A DNA stretch of 64,000 nt, taken from assembly GCF_902833645.1 (NCBI RefSeq), contig NZ_CADFGE010000007.1, positions 1-64,000 on the forward strand. The letters are read 5' to 3'. The notes beneath the pieces are model-generated. The model was given only the letters and a program-made list of their open reading frames with translations. It had not been told where the DNA came from and ran no database searches. Each line of letters starts with the position of its first letter. The first letter of the stretch is position 1. Below, piece by piece: positions 25,888 to 35,143 of the stretch. Origin of the DNA: Paraburkholderia fungorum (GTDB taxonomy: Bacteria > Pseudomonadota > Gammaproteobacteria > Burkholderiales > Burkholderiaceae). The translations under genes were made by a program, and so were the position numbers.

Positions 25888-27237
25888 ATGAAGGCGCAAC
25901 GAAGCAGGCGTTTCGGTCGGATTGGCATTGCAGTCGTAGGGTGCGTGGGTCTCGTCCTTGCGCTCGCGGGTGCACTGGCTATTCGCGCCTTTGCCGTACA
26001 GGCGCCGCCGCTCGTTGTTCTGGATGACCCGGCGCAAACGAACGAGAGATCGTACGTCGATCTGCCGTCATTCGCGGCATCGCGGGCTAACACCGGTGTG
26101 GCGATCCACGACATCGAGGATACGCGCCTGCTGGATGCGGTTAAAGATGTGGGCTTCTCGTTCATCCGCACGGATTTGTTCTGGGAAGCCGTGCAAGCGC
26201 CTGACGGCTGGCACTTTGAGAAATTCGACGCGCTCGTCGCCAATCTCGCGCAGCGAAAACTCGGCGCGCTCTTTATCCTCGGCTACAAGCACTATGTGTT
26301 CAGTCCGGATCAGCCGCCAACTACGACGAATCAGCTGAAAGCGTTCTACAGCTATGTTTACGAGTCGGTACGGCGGTACAGCGGTGCCGACGTCAAATTC
26401 GAAGTGTGGAACGAAGAGAACGATGCGGTGTACTGGCTCGCCCCGCCGTCGCCGTCGGCATACCGCAATTTGCTGATAACGGCGGTGAAGGCGGCTCGGG
26501 CGGCCAACCCCAAGGCAATGATTGCCACGGGCGGCGTGCAGGAAATGGATCTGGGATTCGTGCAGTCGGTCGGTGACATTTCGAGCACAACGCTGCGCGG
26601 ACCGGATGCAGTCAGTGTGCATGCGTACCGTCAGCAGTATCCGGAGACGGTATTTTCGGATTACCGGACATTGCGTAAGGATCTGGCGGGCTACAAGAAC
26701 TCACCCGCAATCTGGACGACGGAATGGTCTTACCCGAGTTATGGCTACGTGTATGTCGCCAAAATCGACGACGGCCATTCGCCCAGGGCGCTTGCGCTAC
26801 AGGCCAAATATACCGTTCGGCGATTTCTGGTTGACTGGATCGCGGGTGTGGGACTCACGGCTTATTACGACATGCGCGATGACGGTAAAGATCCGATGAA
26901 TCGCGAACACAATTTCGGCTTGCTGGATGCAAACAATAACAGGCTGCCGGCCTATAACGCATCGAAGTATCTGTTTTCATTTACGGCAGACATTGCCAGT
27001 GCAAAGTACTTTATCGACGAGAGCGGAAAATATGTCGTCCTGAAGTTAGCGACCACTACGGGCGCAAGCAAATATGTCGTGTGGGCCTATGGCGACCGAA
27101 ATGTACTTAACTTGGACGCTTCGCATTTGCCTGAGCGTGCGACGATCACCGACATGTATGGACGAGTGTTAAAAGCGCCTGCGAATGGCGTGCTTGCAGT
27201 CCCCGAAACGCGTGGTCCGATCTTCGTCACTGTTTAA
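25888..27237 (+). CDS. Membrane-anchored GH39/PslG-like glycoside hydrolase
   Basis: This 449-residue protein has a single N-terminal hydrophobic segment (about residues 11-36) without an obvious cleavage site. A TIM-barrel of clan GH-A follows. FEVWNEEND gives Asn175-Glu176, the acid/base pair, and IWTTEWSYP gives Glu279, the candidate nucleophile. A small beta-rich domain follows from about residue 360. The arrangement resembles PslG, a GH39-type periplasmic hydrolase in the Pseudomonas Psl cluster. The neighbouring Wzy, BY-kinase and Wzx genes fit a role in processing the nascent polymer. Activity on the native polymer is not shown by sequence. Confidence 0.82.
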   Translation: MKAQRSRRFGRIGIAVVGCVGLVLALAGALAIRAFAVQAPPLVVLDDPAQTNERSYVDLPSFAASRANTGVAIHDIEDTRLLDAVKDVGFSFIRTDLFWEAVQAPDGWHFEKFDALVANLAQRKLGALFILGYKHYVFSPDQPPTTTNQLKAFYSYVYESVRRYSGADVKFEVWNEENDAVYWLAPPSPSAYRNLLITAVKAARAANPKAMIATGGVQEMDLGFVQSVGDISSTTLRGPDAVSVHAYRQQYPETVFSDYRTLRKDLAGYKNSPAIWTTEWSYPSYGYVYVAKIDDGHSPRALALQAKYTVRRFLVDWIAGVGLTAYYDMRDDGKDPMNREHNFGLLDANNNRLPAYNASKYLFSFTADIASAKYFIDESGKYVVLKLATTTGASKYVVWAYGDRNVLNLDASHLPERATITDMYGRVLKAPANGVLAVPETRGPIFVTV

Positions 27238-27357
27238 GCGGCAACGCCACCGTGCGATGTGGCAGAGAGTTTCTCGGCAGTTCCAGACAGGCCTATTCGA
27301 ACGCTGGAAGCTGGTGTGTTAACGGGTTCACCTTCGTCTTTTATCGCGGGAAATGAA

Positions 27358-29619
27358 ATGAGTTCATTCTACGGACAATCGGCAGTGGGTGTTTTTCCTG
27401 CCCAGAACGATGGGTTAACTGGCCTGTGGCGGAATATCGCCCGGCACAAGTTACTGTTCGCCGCCATTCTCGGCGCGTGTTGCCTTGCCGGCGGCATCTA
27501 TATTTTGCTTGCCACGCCGCAATACCGGGCTGACGCATTGTTGCGCGTTCAAATTAAACCCGGTGCGTCGGTCAGCGCGCTCTCCGATGTGTCCGGAACG
27601 ACGTCGGCAGACCAGTCCGCCGACGACGAGACCGATGTTCTCACGTCGCGCACCATCGTCGACGAGGCCATCGCGCAAACTGGTGCCGATATAAACGTGC
27701 AGACGGATAGTCACTTTCCGCTGATTGGGCGCTTCCTCGCATCCCGTCACGCGGCCGCCACCGAGCTGCAGCGTCCGTTCCTCGGATTGAGCGGCTATGC
27801 ATGGGGCGGCGAGCAATTGAAACCCTCCGTCTTCGAGATACCGGGCGCGGCCTTCGGCGACAAGTTTCGGGTGGTGACGGGTGAAGGAGGCAGTTGGACT
27901 TTGTATGACAAGGACAGCCATCAGCTGGCGCAAGGCCATGTTGGGGAGACAGTGCCGTTCCAGGTCACGACAGACGAAGGAAGTGGGCCCGGGAAAATAA
28001 AAATCGACGTTCTGCGCGCACGACCGGGCGTGGAATTTACTCTTTCCAGGGTGTCCACGCAAACAGCTTACGAGAACATCACCAGTCAGATGAAGACTAC
28101 CGTATCGAGCCAGAACTCGTCGGTACGGGACTCGTCGATGCTGAGATTGAGCTATCAAGCCAGCTCTCCGCTTGCCGCCCAGTCGATGGTCAACGCAATC
28201 GTGCAAGCGTTTATCAAACGCAATATCGACGACCGCGCGGCTCAGGCACGCATGAAACTGGAAACACTGCGGGCGCGCCTGCCGCAATTGCAGGCGGATA
28301 TGCATGAGGCGGAAGACCGCTTTAGCGATTTCCGCACCCAGCATCAGGCGATCGATATGGAGCAGCAGGGCTCGGCGCTTATCACGAGCATGACTTCGCT
28401 TGCCGAAAGACAGCGGGCTTTGCGACTCGAATATGACGACAAGCGGCAGACATTCGGTCCGGATAGTCCCGTGATTCGAGGGCTGGTCCAGCAATTGGAT
28501 CAGGTGAACCACGACATCGCGCAGAACACGGAAGCAACGAAGAATATGCCCGCCACGCAGCGTGAATATGTGCGGCTTTCGAGCGACGCCGGCATCAAGA
28601 AGCAGCTTTACATCGGTGTGCTCGCCAACGTGAACCAATTGGAAGTGGCGGCCGCGAGTACCGCATCTGGAGTTAGCGTCATGGATTGGGCCATCGCGTC
28701 GGAAAAGCCGTCCTGGCCGCGCAAGACGATCATTCTGCTCGGTTCGATCCTGGCCGGATTGTTTGGCGGCACGCTCGCCGTGCATCTCGTGTCGCTCAAC
28801 CGTAAGGAACTCCGTACGCCGCAGGAAATTAACACGATCTCCGACTTGCCGCGTCTCGCTGTCGTGGCGCGCTCGAGAGCCCAGATTCGTGGCGATATCG
28901 ATTCGCGAAGCCGTCGCGCGGAGCCGGTCAAGTTGCTGGCGATGAGCAGCCCCGGAGATCCGAGTGTCGAAGCGTTGCGCGCATTGCCGAGCAGCGTGAG
29001 AACCTTGCTGGCTGGGAATGGCGATGGATCGACGAACAAGGTGGTGCTGTTTACCGGACCTACTCAAGGCGTAGGCAAGAGCTTTGTCTCGTCCAATTTC
29101 GCCTACCTGCTTTCGCAGACTGCGGCATCCGTTCTGCTAATAGACGGCGATATGCGGCAGGGCAAATTGAGCCATCTCTGGGAGGAAGAAGACAGGCCCG
29201 GACTGGCCGAGGTGCTCAAGGGAACGGCGCAGCTCGAGGATGCGATTGTGCGCAATGAGGGCAGCCATCTGTCCATTCTGGGCGCCGGTAATCCGTATCC
29301 CGCGAACCCTGCGGAGCTTCTCAGCAGTCCGGCGTTCCGGGATATGCTGACCACGCTTCGTGAGCGCTACGATTACGTGGTGATCGACTCGCCTCCCGTT
29401 CTGCCGGTGAGCGACGCCGTGTCGATCGCCGCTCAGGGTTGCGACCTGGTGCTGCTCGTGTCGCGTGCCGACTACACCGGTTCCCGCCAGGTCGAAGAAG
29501 CACTCCAGCGGCTAGCCAACGTCGGTGCAAAAGTGGGCGGCCATATTTTCAACGGCTTTCTTCCGTCGCGATACGGCGAACGTGATGACTATGCGCTAAA
29601 CGGCGCCCGGCGCTATTAA
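27358..29619 (+). CDS. Polysaccharide co-polymerase with tyrosine autokinase (Wzc/BceF-type BY-kinase)
   Basis: This 753-residue inner-membrane protein combines an N-terminal Wzz domain with two membrane helices (about 35-55 and 460-480), a long periplasmic coiled-coil between them, and a cytoplasmic BY-kinase. The kinase shows Walker A GPTQGVGKS at 567-575 (Lys574), Walker A' LLIDGDM with Asp596, and Walker B VVIDSPP with Asp677. The C-terminal tail keeps three tyrosines (739, 745, 753) for autophosphorylation, fewer than in E. coli Wzc. It controls chain length and export. I chose the ATG with GGGA six bases upstream over a GTG 99 bp earlier. No matching Wza or Wzb gene is adjacent. Confidence 0.93.
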   Translation: MSSFYGQSAVGVFPAQNDGLTGLWRNIARHKLLFAAILGACCLAGGIYILLATPQYRADALLRVQIKPGASVSALSDVSGTTSADQSADDETDVLTSRTIVDEAIAQTGADINVQTDSHFPLIGRFLASRHAAATELQRPFLGLSGYAWGGEQLKPSVFEIPGAAFGDKFRVVTGEGGSWTLYDKDSHQLAQGHVGETVPFQVTTDEGSGPGKIKIDVLRARPGVEFTLSRVSTQTAYENITSQMKTTVSSQNSSVRDSSMLRLSYQASSPLAAQSMVNAIVQAFIKRNIDDRAAQARMKLETLRARLPQLQADMHEAEDRFSDFRTQHQAIDMEQQGSALITSMTSLAERQRALRLEYDDKRQTFGPDSPVIRGLVQQLDQVNHDIAQNTEATKNMPATQREYVRLSSDAGIKKQLYIGVLANVNQLEVAAASTASGVSVMDWAIASEKPSWPRKTIILLGSILAGLFGGTLAVHLVSLNRKELRTPQEINTISDLPRLAVVARSRAQIRGDIDSRSRRAEPVKLLAMSSPGDPSVEALRALPSSVRTLLAGNGDGSTNKVVLFTGPTQGVGKSFVSSNFAYLLSQTAASVLLIDGDMRQGKLSHLWEEEDRPGLAEVLKGTAQLEDAIVRNEGSHLSILGAGNPYPANPAELLSSPAFRDMLTTLRERYDYVVIDSPPVLPVSDAVSIAAQGCDLVLLVSRADYTGSRQVEEALQRLANVGAKVGGHIFNGFLPSRYGERDDYALNGARRY

Positions 29620-29645
29620 GCGTATCCCGGACAGCAAGGAAAACA

Positions 29646-31130
29646 ATGTCATTACGTGAGAAGGCGATTTCGGGAGCGAAGTGGTCGGCAGCATCAATGA
29701 TCTCGATCGTCAGCGTCCAGTTTCTGCAGGTGGCAATACTCGCGCACCTGCTGAAACCGGGCGAGCTGGGGTTGGCGAGTATGGTTTCATTGGTGACGAC
29801 GCTGGCCGATATGTTCCTCGATATGGGGTTGAGTACAGCGATTGTGCAGCGTAAGAATGTGGCGGCGAATGAGCTGACATCGCTGTACTGGCTCAATGTA
29901 ATGTTCGGTGCGGTGCTTGGCGGACTTCTGCTGGCCGGCAGCGGCGTGGCGGCCTGGTTTTTCTCCGAGCCCGAACTGAAGACGCTGGTTGCCCTTGCCG
30001 CGCTGATGTTTTTCGTCTCACCTCATGGCTTGCTGTATCAATCGCTCATGGCGCGCGAGCTCATGTTCGACATGCTCTCGAAGATCGAGGTAGCGTCGAG
30101 CATGGTGTTATTCATCACGACGCTGGTGGCCGCGTTGCGCGGCTTTGGCGCTTACTCGCCGGTTATCGGTGCGTTGACTGCCGCGGTCTGCCGCGTGACG
30201 CTGCTCAATCTGAACGGGCGCAAACTGCATAAGCCAGGCTTGCGTTTCAGGTTGTCGGAGACGAGGTCGTATCTGAGCTTCGGTGTCTTCCAGGCCATGG
30301 ACTCGATGGTGAATTACCTCAACGGTAATTTCGGCGGCATCGTGGCGGGCCGCGTACTCGGGGCGGCGACACTTGGCGGCTACAACCTGGCGCTCAACTG
30401 CGCGGTCAATTTTCCGGCGCGACTGAATCCGTTCTTTACGCGCGTGCTCTTTCCTGTCTTCTCGATCATTCAGGACGATACGGCAAAGCTTCGTCAAAAC
30501 TACTACAAGCTGACGGGCTTTATCGCCATGTTCAACTTTCCGCTCGTGTTCGGGCTGATGGTCGTGGCGCCGGATTTTGTCGTGTGCATGTTCGGCGAAA
30601 AATGGCTCTGGGCGACGCCGGTATTGCGGGTGTTGTGCCTCGTGGGCGCGTTTCGTTGCCTCGGCAATCCGGTCGCCTCCTTGATGATGGCGACAGCGAA
30701 CATTCGCGTGAGCTTCTGGTTCAACCTGATAAAAACGACGGTGATGCTGCCGGCCATCATTCTCGGTGCCTCTCTGGGCGGTGCGCTCGGCGTCGCGATT
30801 TCGCTGGTCACGGTCGAAGCGATCACGATCATGCCGATGTATCACTTCATGCTGAAGCGCGTGCTCGGTCCGAGCCTGGCAGAGTTCTTCAACGCCTGTT
30901 TTGTGCCGCTGAGAATGACACTGCCCATGGTGGCAAGCGTGCTGGTCGCCTCGGAATTGCTTGACGCGTCGTCGACGGGGCACGTCCTCAGGCTGATCGC
31001 GGAAGTCACACTCGGTGCGGCGGTGTTCGGTGTGACCTTCCTGCTCGATCGATCGCTACTTTGTGCCGAGATCCGAGGGATTGTGCTTAAGATGGTCCGT
31101 AAAGCAGCGTTGCGGCACGGGCTGCAATAG
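29646..31130 (+). CDS. Lipopolysaccharide/exopolysaccharide flippase (Wzx/WzxC-like, MOP superfamily)
   Basis: This is a 494-residue integral membrane protein with about 13-14 hydrophobic segments. The opening SLREKAISGAKWSAASMI is typical of WzxC-type flippases. LLKPGELGLASMVSL and the long mid-protein helices also fit. It would move undecaprenyl-linked repeat units to the periplasm for the Wzy-like polymerase. It begins 26 bp after the BY-kinase stop with AAGGA upstream. The last 75 bp overlap the 3' end of a convergent glycosyltransferase gene, and both reading frames appear intact there. Confidence 0.9.
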   Translation: MSLREKAISGAKWSAASMISIVSVQFLQVAILAHLLKPGELGLASMVSLVTTLADMFLDMGLSTAIVQRKNVAANELTSLYWLNVMFGAVLGGLLLAGSGVAAWFFSEPELKTLVALAALMFFVSPHGLLYQSLMARELMFDMLSKIEVASSMVLFITTLVAALRGFGAYSPVIGALTAAVCRVTLLNLNGRKLHKPGLRFRLSETRSYLSFGVFQAMDSMVNYLNGNFGGIVAGRVLGAATLGGYNLALNCAVNFPARLNPFFTRVLFPVFSIIQDDTAKLRQNYYKLTGFIAMFNFPLVFGLMVVAPDFVVCMFGEKWLWATPVLRVLCLVGAFRCLGNPVASLMMATANIRVSFWFNLIKTTVMLPAIILGASLGGALGVAISLVTVEAITIMPMYHFMLKRVLGPSLAEFFNACFVPLRMTLPMVASVLVASELLDASSTGHVLRLIAEVTLGAAVFGVTFLLDRSLLCAEIRGIVLKMVRKAALRHGLQ

Positions 31131-32252
31131 TACGCGTTGCGCCTGAGCGTCGAACGCTTCGCGGGAAAACCGCAGCCGGAAAGAGGCAGTCAGTTCGGCG
31201 AGCGGATAGGTCTGCGCGGCAAAGATTCTTTCGACGAACGCGTCCTGATCGTGAACCGGAAACAGCAATTCCGCCGGCAGGTACGAGCCTAGTGCCGATA
31301 CCTGTGAGGCCACGATCGGGCGGCCCGCCAGGACGGCCTCGATCATCACAAGCGGCACGCCTTCATAGCCCGAAGGCAACACGATTACATCGCTCGCTAC
31401 GATGTAAGGCAGCACGTCGGATTGCGGACCGATGATCCTCACGCAACGAGACAGGACCTCGCTGGCTTGCACGGCTTGCAGCAATTTCGCCGCGTCCGGG
31501 CCGTCACCTACGATCAGCACAAGCGAATTGATAAACCGATCCGGGTTGCGCTCAATGGCTGCGAGCAGGAAGTTCTGCCGCTTGTGCTGAAAGTGAATCC
31601 GGCCAATATGGGTGCAAATAAACTTTCCGCTCTGCGGCAAAGAAAGCAGGCTGCGCGCCGCGTCGCGGGTGAGTGCGGTATTGCTGAACTTGTCGTCGAC
31701 GCAGTTTTCCAGAATCGCGGTAGGCGTTGTCGGCGCCAGTTTCACCAGTTTGCCGCGTAGATGGTCGTTGAGCGTGATGTACTGCTGCGGCAACTGGTAG
31801 AGCACGCGTTTGACCAGAAACTTGATACGCTCCGTCGCGGGCGCTTCCGCTCCCGCTTCGTCATCCACCAGCGGGATGTAGCTGACGGCGATTGTTCGGG
31901 TCAAGCGCGCGGCGATCAAGCCGGCGAGGGCGGATACGATTGTTCCCTGAGCGATCACGAGTTTCGATAGATGAAGCCCGCGCAAAAGCGCTGCGGTTCG
32001 CCATGTGGCCGACAGCAGCGCAAGAGGGTTGCGGTGAATCTGTTCCGAGGTAAACGGCAATGAAATGGCGGTGACCTGACGGTGCCTGCCGGCAATGTTT
32101 TTGGCAAACAGGGACATGGCTTCATTCCCGGTCGGCACGAGAATGTGTAGGCTGACAATGCCCGGGCACTTCACAAGGGCATGAATAAGCCGTTTGAGCA
32201 TTTCCTCGTGGCCGCCGTTGACGCCCGAATCGCAATAGATGCCTAACCTCAC
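31056..32252 (-). CDS. Family 4 glycosyltransferase
   Basis: This 398-residue GT-B enzyme starts at GTG, supported by GGGAG six bases upstream. The N-terminal domain opens RLGIYCDSGVNGGHEEML. The C-terminal domain holds LIVGDGPDAAKL and the donor-binding EX7E region around LPSGYEGVPLVMIEA. It is a retaining, cytoplasmic sugar transferase. It is the last of three consecutive GT4 genes on the minus strand, and its 3' end overlaps the convergent flippase gene by 75 bp. The donor sugar is unknown. Confidence 0.87.
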   Translation of the reverse strand: MRLGIYCDSGVNGGHEEMLKRLIHALVKCPGIVSLHILVPTGNEAMSLFAKNIAGRHRQVTAISLPFTSEQIHRNPLALLSATWRTAALLRGLHLSKLVIAQGTIVSALAGLIAARLTRTIAVSYIPLVDDEAGAEAPATERIKFLVKRVLYQLPQQYITLNDHLRGKLVKLAPTTPTAILENCVDDKFSNTALTRDAARSLLSLPQSGKFICTHIGRIHFQHKRQNFLLAAIERNPDRFINSLVLIVGDGPDAAKLLQAVQASEVLSRCVRIIGPQSDVLPYIVASDVIVLPSGYEGVPLVMIEAVLAGRPIVASQVSALGSYLPAELLFPVHDQDAFVERIFAAQTYPLAELTASFRLRFSREAFDAQAQRVLLQPVPQRCFTDHLKHNPSDLGTK

Positions 32253-32351
32253 TGAAGCTCCCCTTAGGACGAAATGTGGCTTACGGATACGCCGACCACC
32301 GTGGCCCCTGATTTGAAAAGCTGATAGAGCGTTGCAAGAGCAACGATTGCG

Positions 32352-33440
32352 TTATGCCCCGCGCCGGGATCGATCGATGACCTGCGAGAGCATCTCCGCG
32401 CTTGCACCCCAGCGATACTCGGCCGCGTGCGCCAGACCCCGTTCTATTAAAGTTTTCCTCAACTCGGGCGAGCGCAGTAGCGTGCGTAGTTGCTCCGCAA
32501 TATCTTCTGACGAGTAGGGATCGCAATAGAGTGCGGCGTCCCCGCAGGTTTCCGGCAAAGCGGCCGATCGGGCCACGATGACCGGGCAGCCGCTGCGCAT
32601 CGCCTCGAGCGGCGGAATCCCGAATCCCTCATAGATCGACGGATAGACGAAACAGTGCGCGTGCTGATAAAGCGCTTTCAGCTTCTCGTCGCTGATATAG
32701 CCGACTGCCTTGACGTTCGGTGCGGCGCCTTGCACGTCCTGAACATTGCCAAATACGCTGGCGTTTTTCATCCCGACAATCACCAGATCTATCGTCGGGT
32801 CGTCGAGTTGACGAAAGGCCTCCAGTATCCGGCCGAAGTTCTTGGTCGGGTTCATGCTGCTCACCGCGAGCACGAAACGTTTCGACGTCAGGCCATGCTC
32901 GTGCAACACACTGGTATCGGGTACGGTTGCATCCAGATGATCCGCGCCAAGCGGAACGACACTGATTCGCGTTGCGGGTACTCCACAGTGATGAGCGAGA
33001 CGCTGCCGCGAGAAGTTCGAATTGGTGACGACGCAACTTGAAGTGCGCGCAAGAATCCAGAACATCAACCGGTACCATGCGCGAAAACGCCACGAGAAGT
33101 GGGCCGGTGTATCGAACACCGCCGCGTCGTGCATGTAGATGACCTGATTGAAGCGAAAGATAGAAGCCGAGTTGCTGAGATTGACAATCCGATGCCGGCC
33201 GGCGAAGAACGGCAGAACGAGCTGCTCCCAGAACACGCCCTTGCCGAATCCGACCTTGACGGTGTTCGTATTGCCGACGGACTGGAGCCCAGGCTGTGGC
33301 GGCACAACGACGGTGACTTCGCCGTTGTCGGGCAAATGGCCGAGCGCGGCGATCAGTTCGCGCGCCACACGTTGTACGCCGGTCGTCTTCTGCGTCGCGA
33401 AGCGACCGTTGTAGATGAACGTCGGGGTGGTCGAGGCCAT
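32352..33440 (-). CDS. Family 4 glycosyltransferase (WbaZ/mannosyltransferase-like)
   Basis: This 362-residue GT-B protein has the N-terminal block FIYNGRFATQKTTGVQRVARE. The C-terminal SMNPTKNFGRILEAF and YPSIYEGFGIPPLEAM carry the EX7E signature of GT4. The TTGVQRVA opening is shared by rhamnosyl- and mannosyl-transferases of EPS loci. I preferred the ATG at MASTTPTF. An ATG 17 codons upstream overlaps the previous gene and lacks a ribosome binding site. It sits between two other GT4 genes in the same direction and probably adds one residue of the repeat unit. Confidence 0.85.
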   Translation of the reverse strand: MASTTPTFIYNGRFATQKTTGVQRVARELIAALGHLPDNGEVTVVVPPQPGLQSVGNTNTVKVGFGKGVFWEQLVLPFFAGRHRIVNLSNSASIFRFNQVIYMHDAAVFDTPAHFSWRFRAWYRLMFWILARTSSCVVTNSNFSRQRLAHHCGVPATRISVVPLGADHLDATVPDTSVLHEHGLTSKRFVLAVSSMNPTKNFGRILEAFRQLDDPTIDLVIVGMKNASVFGNVQDVQGAAPNVKAVGYISDEKLKALYQHAHCFVYPSIYEGFGIPPLEAMRSGCPVIVARSAALPETCGDAALYCDPYSSEDIAEQLRTLLRSPELRKTLIERGLAHAAEYRWGASAEMLSQVIDRSRRGA

Positions 33441-33474
33441 ATTCTTCACACCGTTGTCTCCCCGAAGGACGGGC

Positions 33475-34620
33475 TTAGCGATTGACTTCATAGGGAAGCG
33501 CGATGTCGGCAATCAAGGGCTCTTTAGTAGCGGGGCGCTCATCGGCGAGTCCGTAGAGCTGTTGCCATTCCCGAAAAATCGCGTCCATGGAAAAGCGCTC
33601 CACCGCGCGCTTTCTCGCTGCCGCGCCCATTTGCTGCCGCAGCGACCAGTTGTTACGCAGGAGGTCGAGATAGACGGCCATTTCCTCGGTGTTTGACGCG
33701 ACAAAGCCGGTCACGCCGTGAATGACGACGTCGCGATTACCAACTACGTTGGTCACTACTGCGGGAATTCCTGCCACTTGCGCTTCGATCAGCGCGAGAG
33801 GCATGCCCTCCCAACGGGAGGTCTGCACGTAGACGTCGAGCTGGGACATCAGGTCCAATGCACGTTCGCGGGTGACCCAGCCGCTGCATGTCACGGCATC
33901 GCCCTGATAGGGCGCGGGCACGTCTTCCGCATTCCCGCCTATCCAGACAAAGCTGACGGCGGGATCGCGGAGTTCATTCGCCAGTTGAATGAATACCTCG
34001 TGGTTCTTCTGGAAGGACGCGCGCCCTGTCATGCCGATTACCACCCGGCCGTCGCTTCGTTTGCATTGAACAGGGATCTCACGAACGTCTACGCCGTTTT
34101 CGATCATGATTGCGGCGCGCGCATGAACGCGGCCCTTGATCTCGTGCAACTCGCTGCGCGAGCACGCGACGATCGTTCCGCCGATATAGTTGGCGAGGCG
34201 CTCGAAGCTCAAATACGCGAATTGCTTGGTGGCCGACACATCGCGCCGCAGGAAGGCGGGGCCGTGTGGCGAATAAAGTACTTTGGCGTGAGGGGATGCT
34301 ATTTTGGCCGCCGCGCGCCCGAGCGCGCCTGCTTTCGACGAATGGAGATGGATGACTTCGGGATTGCGATCGCGCAGGTTCTGAACCAATGCGCGCAGGC
34401 TCGACCAGTCTTTCTTGACGTTGATCTCCCTGCACATCGAGACGTATGTCATCTTGACCTTTGGATGAAACAGACGCGCAAAATCTTTTGGGGTTTCCCG
34501 CCGTAATGAATAAATGACTGACACATTTGCGCCAGCCTCTGCTGCGCGATTGGAAAGCTCGACTAGCATCGACAGAACCCCCCCTCCGAAGGCTTCTGTG
34601 ATATGAACGATGTCTTTCAT
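33475..34620 (-). CDS. Family 4 glycosyltransferase (WcaL/RfaG-like)
   Basis: This is a 381-residue GT-B glycosyltransferase. It begins KDIVHITEAFGGGVLSML and has the acceptor-domain block HLHSSKAGALGRAAAK. The donor domain has VIGMTGRASFQKNHE and TSRWEGMPLALIEAQ, the EX7E catalytic region. The start is set at MKDIVHI, because the 40 codons before it are not conserved-looking and include the likely promoter region. It heads a three-gene minus-strand run of glycosyltransferases that faces the plus-strand EPS genes. Sugar specificity is unknown. Confidence 0.87.
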   Translation of the reverse strand: MKDIVHITEAFGGGVLSMLVELSNRAAEAGANVSVIYSLRRETPKDFARLFHPKVKMTYVSMCREINVKKDWSSLRALVQNLRDRNPEVIHLHSSKAGALGRAAAKIASPHAKVLYSPHGPAFLRRDVSATKQFAYLSFERLANYIGGTIVACSRSELHEIKGRVHARAAIMIENGVDVREIPVQCKRSDGRVVIGMTGRASFQKNHEVFIQLANELRDPAVSFVWIGGNAEDVPAPYQGDAVTCSGWVTRERALDLMSQLDVYVQTSRWEGMPLALIEAQVAGIPAVVTNVVGNRDVVIHGVTGFVASNTEEMAVYLDLLRNNWSLRQQMGAAARKRAVERFSMDAIFREWQQLYGLADERPATKEPLIADIALPYEVNR

Positions 34621-35143
34621 GTGTCTGTTCCCGTGGGCGAGATTCTGGTATTCGTGATGAAATGATTCGGCTAGATGGATGCACCCCTGCGGTTTGATCT
34701 TGTCTTCACGGCGCCAATGACTCTGTGTGATGGCGCACACTTAAAATGCATAAATAGATAGGCGTACGAAGTGATTAAGAAAGCATTCTCAATATGGTAG
34801 GAATGAATTAGGTTCTATCCGCAAAAAGGAAGCGAATCAAAGCGCTCGAGTGGCGGAATTAACCTGAATTGACGATCCTTGACGATTAGAATCCGGCCGG
34901 ACTCGAAATGAGAGAGATCGACATATAAAGGCGGGAAAGTTCGCTAATTGCGGAGATTTACGTCAAACGACAGCGCTCAATATCGAGCCGATTTTCTTTC
35001 TGGAATTGGCGAGCTGTGCCGATGAGCACAGCAGACTTCGTGGAGACTGTTCGACATGGAACACAAGCGGTGCAAGATCTGGCTGATCGACAGCGGTTGA
35101 GTCCCTGCGAGGCAACTCGTTGCGCTGTCGACCTTTACTACAT
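34621..35143. other. AT-rich intergenic region upstream of the GT4 operon
   Basis: This stretch lies between the end of galE and the start of the three-gene GT4 run, all on the minus strand. Bases 34740-34960 are clearly richer in A+T than the surroundings and are the likely promoter area of the GT4 genes. I could not define boxes. Minus-strand frames of 95-98 codons at 34963-35264 have no recognisable domain and are not called. Confidence 0.5.

Noticed and set aside
27451..29067. 538-codon minus-strand frame antisense to the BY-kinase
   Set aside because: The plus-strand gene has full Wzz and Walker motifs. The antisense frame is Arg/His-rich without domains and is a GC-rich shadow.
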